Source of the DNA: DATCJA01 sp963814955
GTDB lineage: Bacteria > Acidobacteriota > Vicinamibacteria > Vicinamibacterales > UBA2999
NCBI GenBank assembly: GCA_963814955.1
Contig: CAWFEX010000008.1
Coordinates: forward strand, 496,001-560,000
Direction: 5' to 3'
DNA length: 64,000 nucleotides
Positions 35,099 to 43,897 of the stretch are shown one piece after another. The notes below the pieces were generated by a model that was not told the origin of the DNA, ran no database searches, and saw nothing but the letters and a program-made list of their open reading frames with translations. Within the stretch, counting starts at the first letter, position 1; each line of letters begins with the position of its first letter. Position numbers and translations under genes: made by a program.

Positions 35099-36979
35099 AT
35101 GCTGATTCAGGTCTTCGCTAACCCGGTGTCGGACTGGCGACACGCCACGTCGCTCGTTTTGATTCTGCTCGCAATCGCGCTGCCGGTTGCGACGCGTCTG
35201 TTCCTGGGTCCTCCCGGCGCGATCGTGCATGTCCGATGGCAGCCAGGCCTGGACGCGACGCCGCGCGGTAACCTCGAACGGCAGTTCCGGCTCACCGACG
35301 GACTTCAGCTGGACGGACGCACGTGGCGCTACAACCTGGCGGACGTCTCTTCCGACAACATTCGAGCAATCGTCGATCATCCCGCTGTTGAAGATACCCA
35401 GGATATAGACCGCCCGAACTACACAATAACCGAGTCTGCCACGAGGACAGCTCGCGCACAGCGCTTCTCGGCCAACGGTGACCTCGTGATCCGCATCATC
35501 GACGCTGCCTCGATCGCGCTGGCCGGGACCGCAGTCCTGCTGTTTGTCACGAGCGCAGTGACGTTGCGGACCAGGCAGCGACTTGGCGCCTTTTTTCGGC
35601 CTTTTTCGCGCGTCGCATCAATGGCCGCCGGTGCCGTATCGTTGCTTTCGCGCGGCATTCCCGAAATCACGGCGACCACCGCCGGGGCGTTTCGAATCGT
35701 CTTTGGCGTTGCGGTTGTCTGGTTCTTTTATTGGCGCCCCGAGAGCGCGAGCAGGCTTGAGACCGCCTTCAATCCGCTGATTGAAGGTGAGCTCCATGCG
35801 ATCGTCCTCGAATGGATGCGGGGCCATCCCTACGTCGTCGATGCCCTTGCACCCTGGCTGCTGATCACCGGCATCGCATTCACGGTCGGAGCTCTCACGC
35901 GACTGACGTATCCGCTTTTCGTGGCCGGTGTAGTGGCGTGGCTCTTCGTAGCCACAACACACGACAGCACGCACCCAAACAGTACTCTCGGGCTGACGCT
36001 GGTCGCGCTGCTTCCGTCACGGTGGGGCGACGCCCTGAGCGTTGACAGTTGGTACCGTCGCGGTGAAAACGATGATGGCGCAGCTGGCAAGCGGTACGGC
36101 TACTCGGTGTGGGTACCGGGCGTCGTCTTCGGCGTGGCGTTTGCCGCCGCGGCATGGGCAAAGCTGAGCGGCTCGCCCGGCTGGGGCGACTGGATTCTCA
36201 GCGGATCTGTCAAATATCACTTCATTACCGATGCACACAACGCGCCTCTGGACTGGGGGCTGCAACTCGCCGCCCATCCACGGCTTGCCGTATTGGCATC
36301 GTTTGTCGCCGTCGCAGTGGAAGCACTCGTCATCACCGCAGCCTTCTCGCGCAGTGAGTGGTATCGAGTCTCAATGGGCGCGGCGGCAGTCGCCCTGCTT
36401 GCGGGCTTCCGGCTGTTCATGGGTATCTACTGGCCGGCCTGGTGGATCCCGCTTCTGGGCTTTCTTCCCTGGCGCCAGCTGTCGCGATTGACAACCCCGG
36501 CGGCCCCCTCGGTTCGACTCACCAATTCTCCGACGTGGGCTCAGTACGCGATGCTTCTGATCGTCATCGGACAGCAGGTTGTCGTCTCCGCACTGCGCAT
36601 CGAGCGATCGCCGATGTTTACGCACTACCCCATGTACTCTGCCACGTACGCGAGCAGCGCTCAGTTCGACGCGGCAATCTCCCCGCGTTATCGGATCGTC
36701 GTTTCGACAGACCGCGGCAATGTCGAACTTCCCTGCGACGCGCCAGAGAACCTCGTCGAGGATTTTCGCGTTGCCCTTCAAGGCTCCAGCGACGCCACGG
36801 ATCGAGTATGGCGCGCGGTGTTTCGATGCAGCCGGGAGATTGGAACCGCGCGACAGGTCACGCTCGAAGGCGATCGACGCGTGTTCGACTGGGAGCATCT
36901 GACGTTCACGACAATACGTGCGGCCGACGTGCTGGGGCCGCTCGCGAGCACGCCGCGAACTGAAGCGAAACGCGACTGA
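35099..36979 (+). CDS. HTTM-domain membrane protein with N-terminal RW/HP-V-DT module (paralogue C)
   Basis: 626 residues, same layout as paralogue A: helix at ~18-36, module at 43-110 (VHVRW; DHPAVEDTQDIDR), helix, then the HTTM core from ~200 (FRIVFGVAVVWFFYW, RWGDALSVDSWYRRG, FAAAAWAKLSG, WPAWWIPLLGFLPW). The soluble C-terminal part has RSPMFTHYPMYSATYASS and two cysteines in conserved positions (ELPCDAPEN, VFRCSREIG). It starts a five-gene plus-strand run to 42973. A membrane-embedded carboxylase-like or transferase function is inferred from the HTTM family only. Confidence 0.83.
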   Translation: MLIQVFANPVSDWRHATSLVLILLAIALPVATRLFLGPPGAIVHVRWQPGLDATPRGNLERQFRLTDGLQLDGRTWRYNLADVSSDNIRAIVDHPAVEDTQDIDRPNYTITESATRTARAQRFSANGDLVIRIIDAASIALAGTAVLLFVTSAVTLRTRQRLGAFFRPFSRVASMAAGAVSLLSRGIPEITATTAGAFRIVFGVAVVWFFYWRPESASRLETAFNPLIEGELHAIVLEWMRGHPYVVDALAPWLLITGIAFTVGALTRLTYPLFVAGVVAWLFVATTHDSTHPNSTLGLTLVALLPSRWGDALSVDSWYRRGENDDGAAGKRYGYSVWVPGVVFGVAFAAAAWAKLSGSPGWGDWILSGSVKYHFITDAHNAPLDWGLQLAAHPRLAVLASFVAVAVEALVITAAFSRSEWYRVSMGAAAVALLAGFRLFMGIYWPAWWIPLLGFLPWRQLSRLTTPAAPSVRLTNSPTWAQYAMLLIVIGQQVVVSALRIERSPMFTHYPMYSATYASSAQFDAAISPRYRIVVSTDRGNVELPCDAPENLVEDFRVALQGSSDATDRVWRAVFRCSREIGTARQVTLEGDRRVFDWEHLTFTTIRAADVLGPLASTPRTEAKRD

Positions 36980-36987
36980 CCACGCCC

Positions 36988-36993
36988 TATAAT
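36988..36993 (+). promoter_or_regulatory. TATAAT -10 candidate eleven bases before ATG 37005
   Basis: Perfect TATAAT in the 25-base gap between the HTTM gene and the next gene. A transcript starting 6-7 bases downstream would carry about five leader bases. It suggests the genes from 37005 can be transcribed independently of the HTTM gene. Confidence 0.45.
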
Positions 36994-37004
36994 CAAGACT
37001 TCTC

Positions 37005-38417
37005 ATGCGGCACATCGGCCCGCGAGGCGCCGTCTATGTCCTGAGTAGCCTCTTCGCCTTGGCGCTCGCGTGCGATCTGTTCTGGATGCCGGTGCAGGTG
37101 GGCGACAGTCTCGGCGAGATCCTCGATGCGCGCCATTCGCCATCGATCTGGGCATCGTTCACCGGTGCATTCGGGTCGGACGCCTACCTCAGGCCGCTTC
37201 GCATCGCTCAGATCAAAACGCTGTTCGACCTGGCGAACGGCCAGTATTACTGGCTCGTGTATCGCGGCTTCCATGCGCTTCTCGCAATCGCGGGAATCCT
37301 GTTGTTTACGCGCGCGATTGGCGCACGAACCAGAATTGATTTCGCGGCCGGAGCGTTTGCACTCGTGGTGCTCGTCGGCATCCACACGTTCCGGGGAACG
37401 GTCCAGGAAGCATTCCCGATCAACCACTTTCTCGAAATCGTCGTGCTGTGTCTCGTGGTCCTGAACCTCGCGCAATCCCGCGGCGGAATCTGGGTGGATG
37501 CAGCGGCGGCATTGACCTTTCTGGCCGCTGCGTTGACGCTCGAATCGGGACTCCTGGTGTGGGTCGTCGCCGTTGCGGCGTGGGGTGTCGGGTGGCGCGG
37601 GATTTCGATGCGCGGCTTAACGGTCATGACCGCGCTCTTCTTCGGTTATGCCTATCTGAGGTTCGTTCACCTCGCGACCGGCGTGCCCTCCCTTACCGAG
37701 CGCAGCTCGGGCTACCTGCTGGAAGTTCTCGAGGTTCAGGAAATCGAGCAGCGCTTTGGCGAGCAGCCTCTGTGGTTTTACGGCTACAACGTCATGGCTT
37801 CTGTTGGGTCGGTGCTGTTCTCGGAACCGCGCAGCGGCGTTTTCGAGGCTGTCCGAGCCTGGCTCGATGAGGATCCGTTGTCGCGCGTGTGGCCTCTGTT
37901 GGCAACGTCGATCGTCACGACTGCACTTATCGCCTGGGCGGCCATCCGGCGCTGGTCGCAGTCGCGGATGGACGACACCGGGCGATTCATTGCCGTATTC
38001 GTCGTCGTGCTGATCTGTAATGCTGCGATGTCTTTCGCCTACACGAAGGACGAGATCATGAGCGTCGCGGGTGTGTTTTACGCGCTCGCGGCGTTTGGCT
38101 CGGCACGTGAGGCGATGCTGGCGAGCTCCAGCGTGCGCCCAATGGCTGCAGCAGCCTGCATCCTGTTTCTCGGCGTGCTGGCCGCAGGATGGTCCGTCCG
38201 CACGATGGGTGTCCATTACGTTCTGCGTTCGCAGGCGGTCAAGCACCAGATTGACTGGGTCGAATTGCCGGGACGGTGGCGCCGTGACAACAACTGGCCT
38301 GACGATCCTGCCGAGGCGGCTCTGATCCGACTGCTTTACTCAGACGCGGTGCGCGTCGCGCTGCCAAACACACGTGTCGGCAAACCGGAGTGGCCGGATC
38401 GCGTATGGATCGAGTAA
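37005..38417 (+). CDS. Polytopic membrane protein of unknown family, ankyrin-paired (copy 2)
   Basis: 470 residues, paralogue of 27995 along its length. Matching landmarks are VQVGDSLGEILDARHSPSIW, YLRPLRIAQIKTLFDLANGQ, and the near-identical HTFRGTVQEAFPINHFLEIV. About ten helices are visible. The C-terminus (a basic tail ending PEWPDRVWIE) also matches LPGWADRWWGE of copy 1. No catalytic motif was recognised; a GT39-like role is inferred from shape and neighbours. The ankyrin gene starts 13 bases before its stop codon. Confidence 0.72.
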   Translation: MRHIGPRGAVYVLSSLFALALACDLFWMPVQVGDSLGEILDARHSPSIWASFTGAFGSDAYLRPLRIAQIKTLFDLANGQYYWLVYRGFHALLAIAGILLFTRAIGARTRIDFAAGAFALVVLVGIHTFRGTVQEAFPINHFLEIVVLCLVVLNLAQSRGGIWVDAAAALTFLAAALTLESGLLVWVVAVAAWGVGWRGISMRGLTVMTALFFGYAYLRFVHLATGVPSLTERSSGYLLEVLEVQEIEQRFGEQPLWFYGYNVMASVGSVLFSEPRSGVFEAVRAWLDEDPLSRVWPLLATSIVTTALIAWAAIRRWSQSRMDDTGRFIAVFVVVLICNAAMSFAYTKDEIMSVAGVFYALAAFGSAREAMLASSSVRPMAAAACILFLGVLAAGWSVRTMGVHYVLRSQAVKHQIDWVELPGRWRRDNNWPDDPAEAALIRLLYSDAVRVALPNTRVGKPEWPDRVWIE

Positions 38418-38854
38418 CCGCCGCCGATCGCCCGTGGGTTCTCGTTGCGGTACCTCCCGTCTGCGCGGCGCTGGCGTGGCTCGCCGTGCTGGCCGCAAGC
38501 TTTGTGACCGGAACACATCCGATCTGGACGCTGAAGCCCCGGAATCTCGCCGAGGCCGCCGCCTTCCGCGACGGTGGCGCCGTTGTGCGATTCGTGAACG
38601 CGGGACAGGACATCAACAAAGCGGGCGAAGTTCGGGGCGGGGTGGTGCGTTCTGACACGGCGACGCTGACGCCCATCGAAGCCGCCGCGGCAGCGCGTGA
38701 GCGTGCAATGGTCCAACTGCTGCTCGACTTTGGTGCCTCGCCCGACGCCACGGTCTGGCAGCGCGCGTACTGCATTTCCGACGCGGACAGCGTGCGCGAG
38801 CTCCTCGAGTCGCACCGGCCGGCAGGCACGGCAGAGGATTGTGCCGAACAGTGA
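38405..38854 (+). CDS. Small membrane-anchored protein with a single ankyrin-like repeat (copy 2)
   Basis: 149 residues from the ATG at 38405, overlapping the preceding gene by 13 bases. A hydrophobic segment (~13-37) precedes NLAEAAAFRDGGAVVRFVNA and LTPIEAAAAARERAMVQLLL, one to two ankyrin-like repeats. Cysteines RAYCIS and EDCAEQ match those of the copy at 27535. The following glycosyltransferase-like gene starts 14 bases before its stop, so three consecutive frames overlap, suggesting tight translational coupling. Periplasmic localisation is inferred from the anchor. Confidence 0.72.
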   Translation: MDRVTAADRPWVLVAVPPVCAALAWLAVLAASFVTGTHPIWTLKPRNLAEAAAFRDGGAVVRFVNAGQDINKAGEVRGGVVRSDTATLTPIEAAAAARERAMVQLLLDFGASPDATVWQRAYCISDADSVRELLESHRPAGTAEDCAEQ

Positions 38855-40766
38855 AAGCCGCACCGCCGCTGCGGCAGCTCTGTCCGTCGGGGTGTTCGTC
38901 GCCGCTTTCGTGTGGCGGTTTCTGACGTTTACGGGCTTCTCCAACGATCACTACGCACATCTCGCGCTGGCGCAGCAGATGCTGCTCGGAGAGCGTCCGA
39001 TTCGGGACTTTTCGGACCCGGGGTGGCCACTGACGTATGTGATCTCCGCGGCAGGGTGGCGTCTGGCCGGAAACACGATGGCAGTCGAGTGGTTCATCGT
39101 GACCGTCGGGTTTGCGCTGGGCGCGGCGTTTACGGTGATTGCGGCGTACCGGCTCTCGGCGTCGCTGCTCATCGCATTCGTTGTTGCCGTTCTCGAGCTT
39201 TTGATCTTTCCGAGGACTTATTCCTCGCCCAAGATGCTGGCCTACGGAGGGGCTGGCCTCGCCATGCTCGCGCTCGCCGCCCGGCCGTCCAGAGGCCGGG
39301 TGATTGTTATGGCCGCCGTTGTCGCCGTCGCATTCCTGCTGCGCCACGACCACGGCGCCTACATCGGAGTGGCGTCCGTTGTGTGCGTTGGACTGGCAAG
39401 CGGCCGCGACTGGCGGCGCGCGATCAGCCGAATGGCACTGCTTGCTGTGGCCACGGCGGTGTTCGTTGCACCATGGGCGTTATTCGTGGCGCTCAATGGC
39501 GGCCTGGTGAACTATTTCGACCGCGCATTGGAGTACGCGCGCATCGAAGCCAACGCCACGACGCTCAAGACATGGCCCCGCTTCACTCTCGTCCCGGGCC
39601 AGGCGCTGATCGGGCTGGCTCGCCCCAACCGTCCGCTCGCACAGGTGAGCTGGAAAGCCGGCACGACGGACACCGAGCGACAGTCACTGGAACGGCGATA
39701 TGGCCTGGAGTACGTGACTGAAGGAGACGAGGCGCGTTTCTATTACGTTCATGACACGACTCCCGGGAACATCGAAGCGCTGGCCGACGATCCAAATGTT
39801 GCCGGGACGGTTGGACTCGGACGCGTCCAGCGGCCGGCGTGGCGTGAGCTCCTCGCATACCTCTCTCCCCTTCGCGTCGCGCCAGCGCTGCACAGCGTGG
39901 CGAACGCGCAGACCTGGTTGTACTGGCTGTACTGGCTGCTGCCGGCGCTGTCAGCGGCGGTCGTTGGCTACCAGTTGTTCCACCGCCGGGAGCGCTGGCC
40001 GGGCGAGCTTGCCGCCGTCGCCGGGTTGTCTGCGTTGACCTTGCTGGTGAACTCGGGGTTCCTGCGCGATCCTCTATCCGACCGCCTTGCAGATGCGATT
40101 GTCCCCCCGGCTCTGCTTGGCGCATGGCTCCTTGGAGTCGCGTGGACGCGGCGTTGGGAGATGCCGAGCGTGCGGATGCTGACGCGTGCCGTTTCGCTGG
40201 CAATGTTGTTGATCACGACCGCTGCGGTCAGCACGATTGCCGCGTTACCGGAACGGATCGACTACACAGGAGTTCGCGAGGGCATGCAGGGCTTGCGCGC
40301 CCGCGCAGCGGCGGTCAGGCAGTTGCTTGCAAGCTCCCACCGGCAGACCCTGGCGCCACCGAGCCGTGTTTCCGCCGCACTCATGCCGTTCTTCAACTAT
40401 CTCGACCGGTGCACGTCCTCAGGTGATCAGTTGATCGTCACGGGCGATTACGCAGACATCCTCGTCATGGCCGGACGCGGCTTCGCGAGCGATGGCGTTA
40501 CGTTTGGCGTGTGGTATTCGTCGGTCGCACATCAGGACCAGACCATCCGCGATATGCAAGCCAGGCCCGCCCTGTTCACCGTGCTCGTCGACGAAAAACA
40601 GTTTCAGGCCCGCTACCCGCAGGTTGCCGACTACGTCGCGCGTGAGTTCGACCCGATGGCCGACGTCGATGTCGAGGGGGCCGGCCGTGCACGAATTCTC
40701 GTCCGCCGGCAGCGTCTCGCCGCCGCCAAGGTCGATCGTGAGACCGGATGGCCCTGCTTCAGGTGA
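38841..40766 (+). CDS. GT39-like polytopic membrane protein with an internal RW/HP-V-DT module
   Basis: About 641 residues from GTG at 38841, preceded by AGAGGA; the open frame to 38697 is mostly overlap with the ankyrin gene. The N-terminal part shows WRFLTFTGFSNDHYAHLALAQ and PIRDFSDPGWPLTYVISAA, an acidic first loop (N-D-H) typical of PMT-like transferases. A diverged module lies at about 267-330 (AQVSW, Trp271; DDPNVAGTVGLGR), between helices. A soluble tail carries FFNYLDRCTSSGDQLIVTGD. It is paralogous to the next gene, in which the module is at the N-terminus instead. It probably uses a lipid-linked sugar; not proven. Confidence 0.74.
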   Translation: MPNSESRTAAAAALSVGVFVAAFVWRFLTFTGFSNDHYAHLALAQQMLLGERPIRDFSDPGWPLTYVISAAGWRLAGNTMAVEWFIVTVGFALGAAFTVIAAYRLSASLLIAFVVAVLELLIFPRTYSSPKMLAYGGAGLAMLALAARPSRGRVIVMAAVVAVAFLLRHDHGAYIGVASVVCVGLASGRDWRRAISRMALLAVATAVFVAPWALFVALNGGLVNYFDRALEYARIEANATTLKTWPRFTLVPGQALIGLARPNRPLAQVSWKAGTTDTERQSLERRYGLEYVTEGDEARFYYVHDTTPGNIEALADDPNVAGTVGLGRVQRPAWRELLAYLSPLRVAPALHSVANAQTWLYWLYWLLPALSAAVVGYQLFHRRERWPGELAAVAGLSALTLLVNSGFLRDPLSDRLADAIVPPALLGAWLLGVAWTRRWEMPSVRMLTRAVSLAMLLITTAAVSTIAALPERIDYTGVREGMQGLRARAAAVRQLLASSHRQTLAPPSRVSAALMPFFNYLDRCTSSGDQLIVTGDYADILVMAGRGFASDGVTFGVWYSSVAHQDQTIRDMQARPALFTVLVDEKQFQARYPQVADYVAREFDPMADVDVEGAGRARILVRRQRLAAAKVDRETGWPCFR

Positions 40767-42973
40767 ACACGCGCTCTTCGGAACAGCCTCAGTTCTGGCG
40801 ACGGCATTTCGAACGGGCAACGATCTATGGCGCGGCCGCATTCGCGGTGCTCGCATCAATCCCGTTCATTTTCGGTACCCCTCTACCGCAGATCCATATC
40901 GAGTGGCGTGATATCAGCGACGGTGACCGCACCATCGTCGAGCGACGGTTCGCACTGACCGAACCGACACGTCTCGGCGGCAACGTCTGGAGCTATGTGC
41001 CGACCGACACCTCGCGCGAGCGCCTTTTCGCGATTGTTTCCGAGCCCGCCGTGGCGGACACCAACGGCATCAACCGGCGCACGTTCAGCATCTCCGACAC
41101 GCCACCGCTCACAGACCGTCGCGGCGGTTTGCTCCGGGCGCCGGCCTGGGCGGCGCGAGCGACGCGTCTTCTTGGATACGCGCTGGCGCTGATTTCGGCT
41201 CTGTTCCTGATTCGCGCCGCGGTGGCGCTGCCAGCGTTGCGGCAATCGCTCCATGCGCAGGGATCCATCGGTCGCTCATTAGCAGGACTGTTCGCGTTCC
41301 TTCGCTCGAAGGCGCGAGAAGCGCAGGTTCCGCCATCCGTCGTGGCAGCCGCCGTCGTCGGCTTTGCCGCCACGCTCGCATGGCGCTTCATGACGTTTAC
41401 CGGATTTACGAACGACCACTACGTCCACCTTGCGCTGGCGCAGCAGATGCTGATGGGGGATCGCCCGATCCGGGATTTCGCCGATTCCGGTTGGCCGCTG
41501 ATGTACCTGCTATCGGCAGCAGCCTGGCGCCTGGCGGGCGACGCGCTCGTCACCGAATGGGCTATCGCCGCGCTCGGGTTTGCAGTTGGAGCAGCGTGCA
41601 CGATCGTGGCCGCATACCAGCTGTCCGGATCCTTGATCATTGCTGTGACAGTCACACTCCTCGAAGTGCTGATTTACCCGCGCACATATTCATATCCGAA
41701 AGTGTTGGTCTATGCGGTCGCCGCGTGCGCGATGGTCGCACTGGCACGACGCCCTTCGCACCCTCGTATCGTGCTGATGTCGTTGATCGTGGCTATCTCA
41801 TTTCTATTTCGTCACGACCATGGGCTGTTCGTCGGCGTTGGCGCCGCCGTAACCCTTGCGACGGCAAGTCGCGCGGACGGATGGCGATCGGCATTCACGC
41901 GAACAGCGCTGCTCACCGCAGCCACAGCGGTCTTTTTGCTGCCGTGGATCGTGTTCGTATCTCTGAATGGAGGCCTCGTCGCCTACTTCCAGGGAGGGCT
42001 GGAGTACCTCCGCGCTGAAGCCGGCGCGACGTCGCTTGCGGCGCTGCCCATGCTCGATGTGTCGTCGCCGGTCTCGACCGTCGCCAACGCTGAAGCCTGG
42101 CTGTTCTGGCTGTTCTGGGGCGTCGTTGCCGCGTGTACCGCGGTCCTGCTCGCACGCGTACTGCAACGACGCGAGCGATGGACCGGCGAATCTGCCGCCG
42201 TAGCGGGCCTTGTCACGGTTGCGGTGCTCGTCAATGCCAGCTTCCTCCGGCAAGCGCTGCAGGTCAGACTGCCCGATGCAATCGTCCCCAGTGCGGTTCT
42301 CGCCGCATGGGCATTGGGGCTGTGCTGGATGGGACGATGGTCTCGTCGCGGCGTTCAGGTGGCGGTCCAGCTCGCCACGATCATCGTGTTGAGTGTTTCG
42401 ATTGCCGCCATCAGCCGAATCACTGACCTGCCTGGCCAGTACGATGAATCCGACATCGGCCGCGGCCCTGCTCGTCTTGTCGAGCACGGAAGAGAAGTGG
42501 CTGGTCTCCTCGGAAGCCACCATCGCGACAATCTTTCTCCTCCCAGCCGTGTATCCCGGGCGCTGATGCCATTCGTCGCCTATCTGGACAGGTGCACGTC
42601 CACATCGGATCGCTTGATCGTGACCGGCGAGTTTCCGGAAGTGCTCGTGATCGCCGGCCGGCGATTCGCCGGCGACGGCGTCGTCTTTGGCTCATGGTAC
42701 GCCTCGGAAACGCGTCAGGACCGGACGGTCGATCAACTGCGAGCGGACCCTCCGCTGTTTGTGCTCCACGCGGGCGACTACGATGGCTTTCGGGGCCGGT
42801 TCGGCCTCGTTGAGGCATTCGTGAGCGGCGCCTACGAGCCGATGACCGAGATTGCCGTAGAAGGGACCGACAGCGTCCGCATTCTCGTTCACCGCGACCG
42901 GAAGGCCGACTCGAACGGATTCGGAGACGGATTGGCCGTGCTTCAGGTGATCTCGGAGTTGCCCTTGTGCTGA
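40748..42973 (+). CDS. GT39-like polytopic membrane protein with an N-terminal RW/HP-V-DT module
   Basis: 741 residues. Basic N-terminus and a helix at ~26-43 lead to the module at 48-117 (IHIEW; SEPAVADTNGINR), a further helix, then the transferase-like region: WRFMTFTGFTNDHYVHLALAQ and PIRDFADSGWPLMYLLSAA, closely matching the preceding gene. The soluble tail has VAYLDRCTSTSDRLIVTGEF. The start overlaps the previous gene by 19 bases. Its 3' end overlaps the convergent pdxA by 31 bases. Compared with its neighbour, it shows that the module has moved within the protein. Confidence 0.76.
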   Translation: MALLQVNTRSSEQPQFWRRHFERATIYGAAAFAVLASIPFIFGTPLPQIHIEWRDISDGDRTIVERRFALTEPTRLGGNVWSYVPTDTSRERLFAIVSEPAVADTNGINRRTFSISDTPPLTDRRGGLLRAPAWAARATRLLGYALALISALFLIRAAVALPALRQSLHAQGSIGRSLAGLFAFLRSKAREAQVPPSVVAAAVVGFAATLAWRFMTFTGFTNDHYVHLALAQQMLMGDRPIRDFADSGWPLMYLLSAAAWRLAGDALVTEWAIAALGFAVGAACTIVAAYQLSGSLIIAVTVTLLEVLIYPRTYSYPKVLVYAVAACAMVALARRPSHPRIVLMSLIVAISFLFRHDHGLFVGVGAAVTLATASRADGWRSAFTRTALLTAATAVFLLPWIVFVSLNGGLVAYFQGGLEYLRAEAGATSLAALPMLDVSSPVSTVANAEAWLFWLFWGVVAACTAVLLARVLQRRERWTGESAAVAGLVTVAVLVNASFLRQALQVRLPDAIVPSAVLAAWALGLCWMGRWSRRGVQVAVQLATIIVLSVSIAAISRITDLPGQYDESDIGRGPARLVEHGREVAGLLGSHHRDNLSPPSRVSRALMPFVAYLDRCTSTSDRLIVTGEFPEVLVIAGRRFAGDGVVFGSWYASETRQDRTVDQLRADPPLFVLHAGDYDGFRGRFGLVEAFVSGAYEPMTEIAVEGTDSVRILVHRDRKADSNGFGDGLAVLQVISELPLC

Positions 42974-43866
42974 GTAACGTGCGCCGTCTTTGAGCGAGCC
43001 TCCACAAGCCGCGCAGCAAGGAGCGTTGCCTCGATCATGCTCGACGGATCGGCCACTCCTTTCCCGGCGATGTCGAACGCGGTTCCGTGATCGACAGACG
43101 TCCGGATGATCGGCAGACCGAGCGTGACGTTGACGGCGTGGCCAAACGCGAGCAGCTTCACCGGAATGAGGCCCTGGTCGTGATAGCTTGCGATCACGGC
43201 ATCGAACTCACCCCGCACGGCGCGGACGAACACGGTGTCGCCGGGAATCGGACCGTCTATGGCGATTCCGCGTGCGCGCGCCGCCTCGACCGCCGGACGG
43301 AATACGCGCTGCTCCTCGTCTCCGATGATGCCCTCCTCCCCTGCGTGCGGATTCAAACCGGCGAGGGCAAGCCGTGGAGCGGCAATGCCAAATAGAGGTA
43401 ACTCGCGACTGGCCAGCTCGATGATGTCATCGAGCACCGCACGCGTGATCGTTGTGGCCACCTCGCGAAGCGGAATGTGCACGGACGCGAGCACGACTTT
43501 GAGCGGCTCGGACCAGAACATCATCGCGTGCCGTGGTGCGCCCGTGAGGCTCGCGAGCAGATCGGTGTGGCCCTTCCAGGGCAGCCCCGCGCGTGAAAAG
43601 GCCAGCTTGTTGACGGGGGCAGTTGCGACGCCGTCGATCGAACCTCTGAGTGCGTCCTGGACGGCGCGGGAAATCGCTTCATATGCGGCGCGACCCGCAT
43701 CGGCGGACAACACGCCGGGCTCGAACGCGACCTCTGGTCCGGGCCCATATAACACCGGCTCACACGCGTTGCGGACCTGCGCGTCATCTGCGGCCTTTCG
43801 CGCGATCTCCGGACCGATGCCCGCGGGATCTCCAACCGTAATCGCTATACGTGGCTTTCGTGCCAT
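42943..43866 (-). CDS. pdxA: 4-hydroxythreonine-4-phosphate dehydrogenase
   Basis: 307 residues from ATG 43866 (a GTG one codon upstream is possible). ITVGDPAGIGPEI, VATAPVNKLAF, HTDLLASLTG, LNPHAGEEG, ASYHDQGLIPVKLLAFG and SVDHGTAFDIAGKGVADP are the standard PdxA motifs, including metal-binding histidines. It oxidises 4-phosphohydroxy-L-threonine in the DXP-dependent pyridoxal phosphate pathway, making the cofactor used by the DegT aminotransferase and SufS in this window. TACTAT on the minus strand lies eight bases before the start. Confidence 0.96.
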   Translation of the reverse strand: MARKPRIAITVGDPAGIGPEIARKAADDAQVRNACEPVLYGPGPEVAFEPGVLSADAGRAAYEAISRAVQDALRGSIDGVATAPVNKLAFSRAGLPWKGHTDLLASLTGAPRHAMMFWSEPLKVVLASVHIPLREVATTITRAVLDDIIELASRELPLFGIAAPRLALAGLNPHAGEEGIIGDEEQRVFRPAVEAARARGIAIDGPIPGDTVFVRAVRGEFDAVIASYHDQGLIPVKLLAFGHAVNVTLGLPIIRTSVDHGTAFDIAGKGVADPSSMIEATLLAARLVEARSKTAHVTQHKGNSEIT

Positions 43867-43874
43867 CACCGACG

Positions 43875-43880
43875 ATAGTA
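43875..43880 (-). promoter_or_regulatory. Candidate -10 (TACTAT) for pdxA
   Basis: TACTAT on the minus strand, eight bases before the pdxA ATG at 43866. On the opposite strand CAGAAT at 43886-43891 lies six bases before the oxygenase ATG at 43898, so the 31-base divergent spacer may hold two face-to-face leaderless promoters. Confidence 0.3.
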
Positions 43881-43897
43881 GATTACAGAATTACACC

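Noticed and set aside
43235..43897. Upstream extension of the second oxygenase gene
   Set aside because: The extra 221 codons are the antisense of pdxA; the paralogue at 20598 has no such extension.
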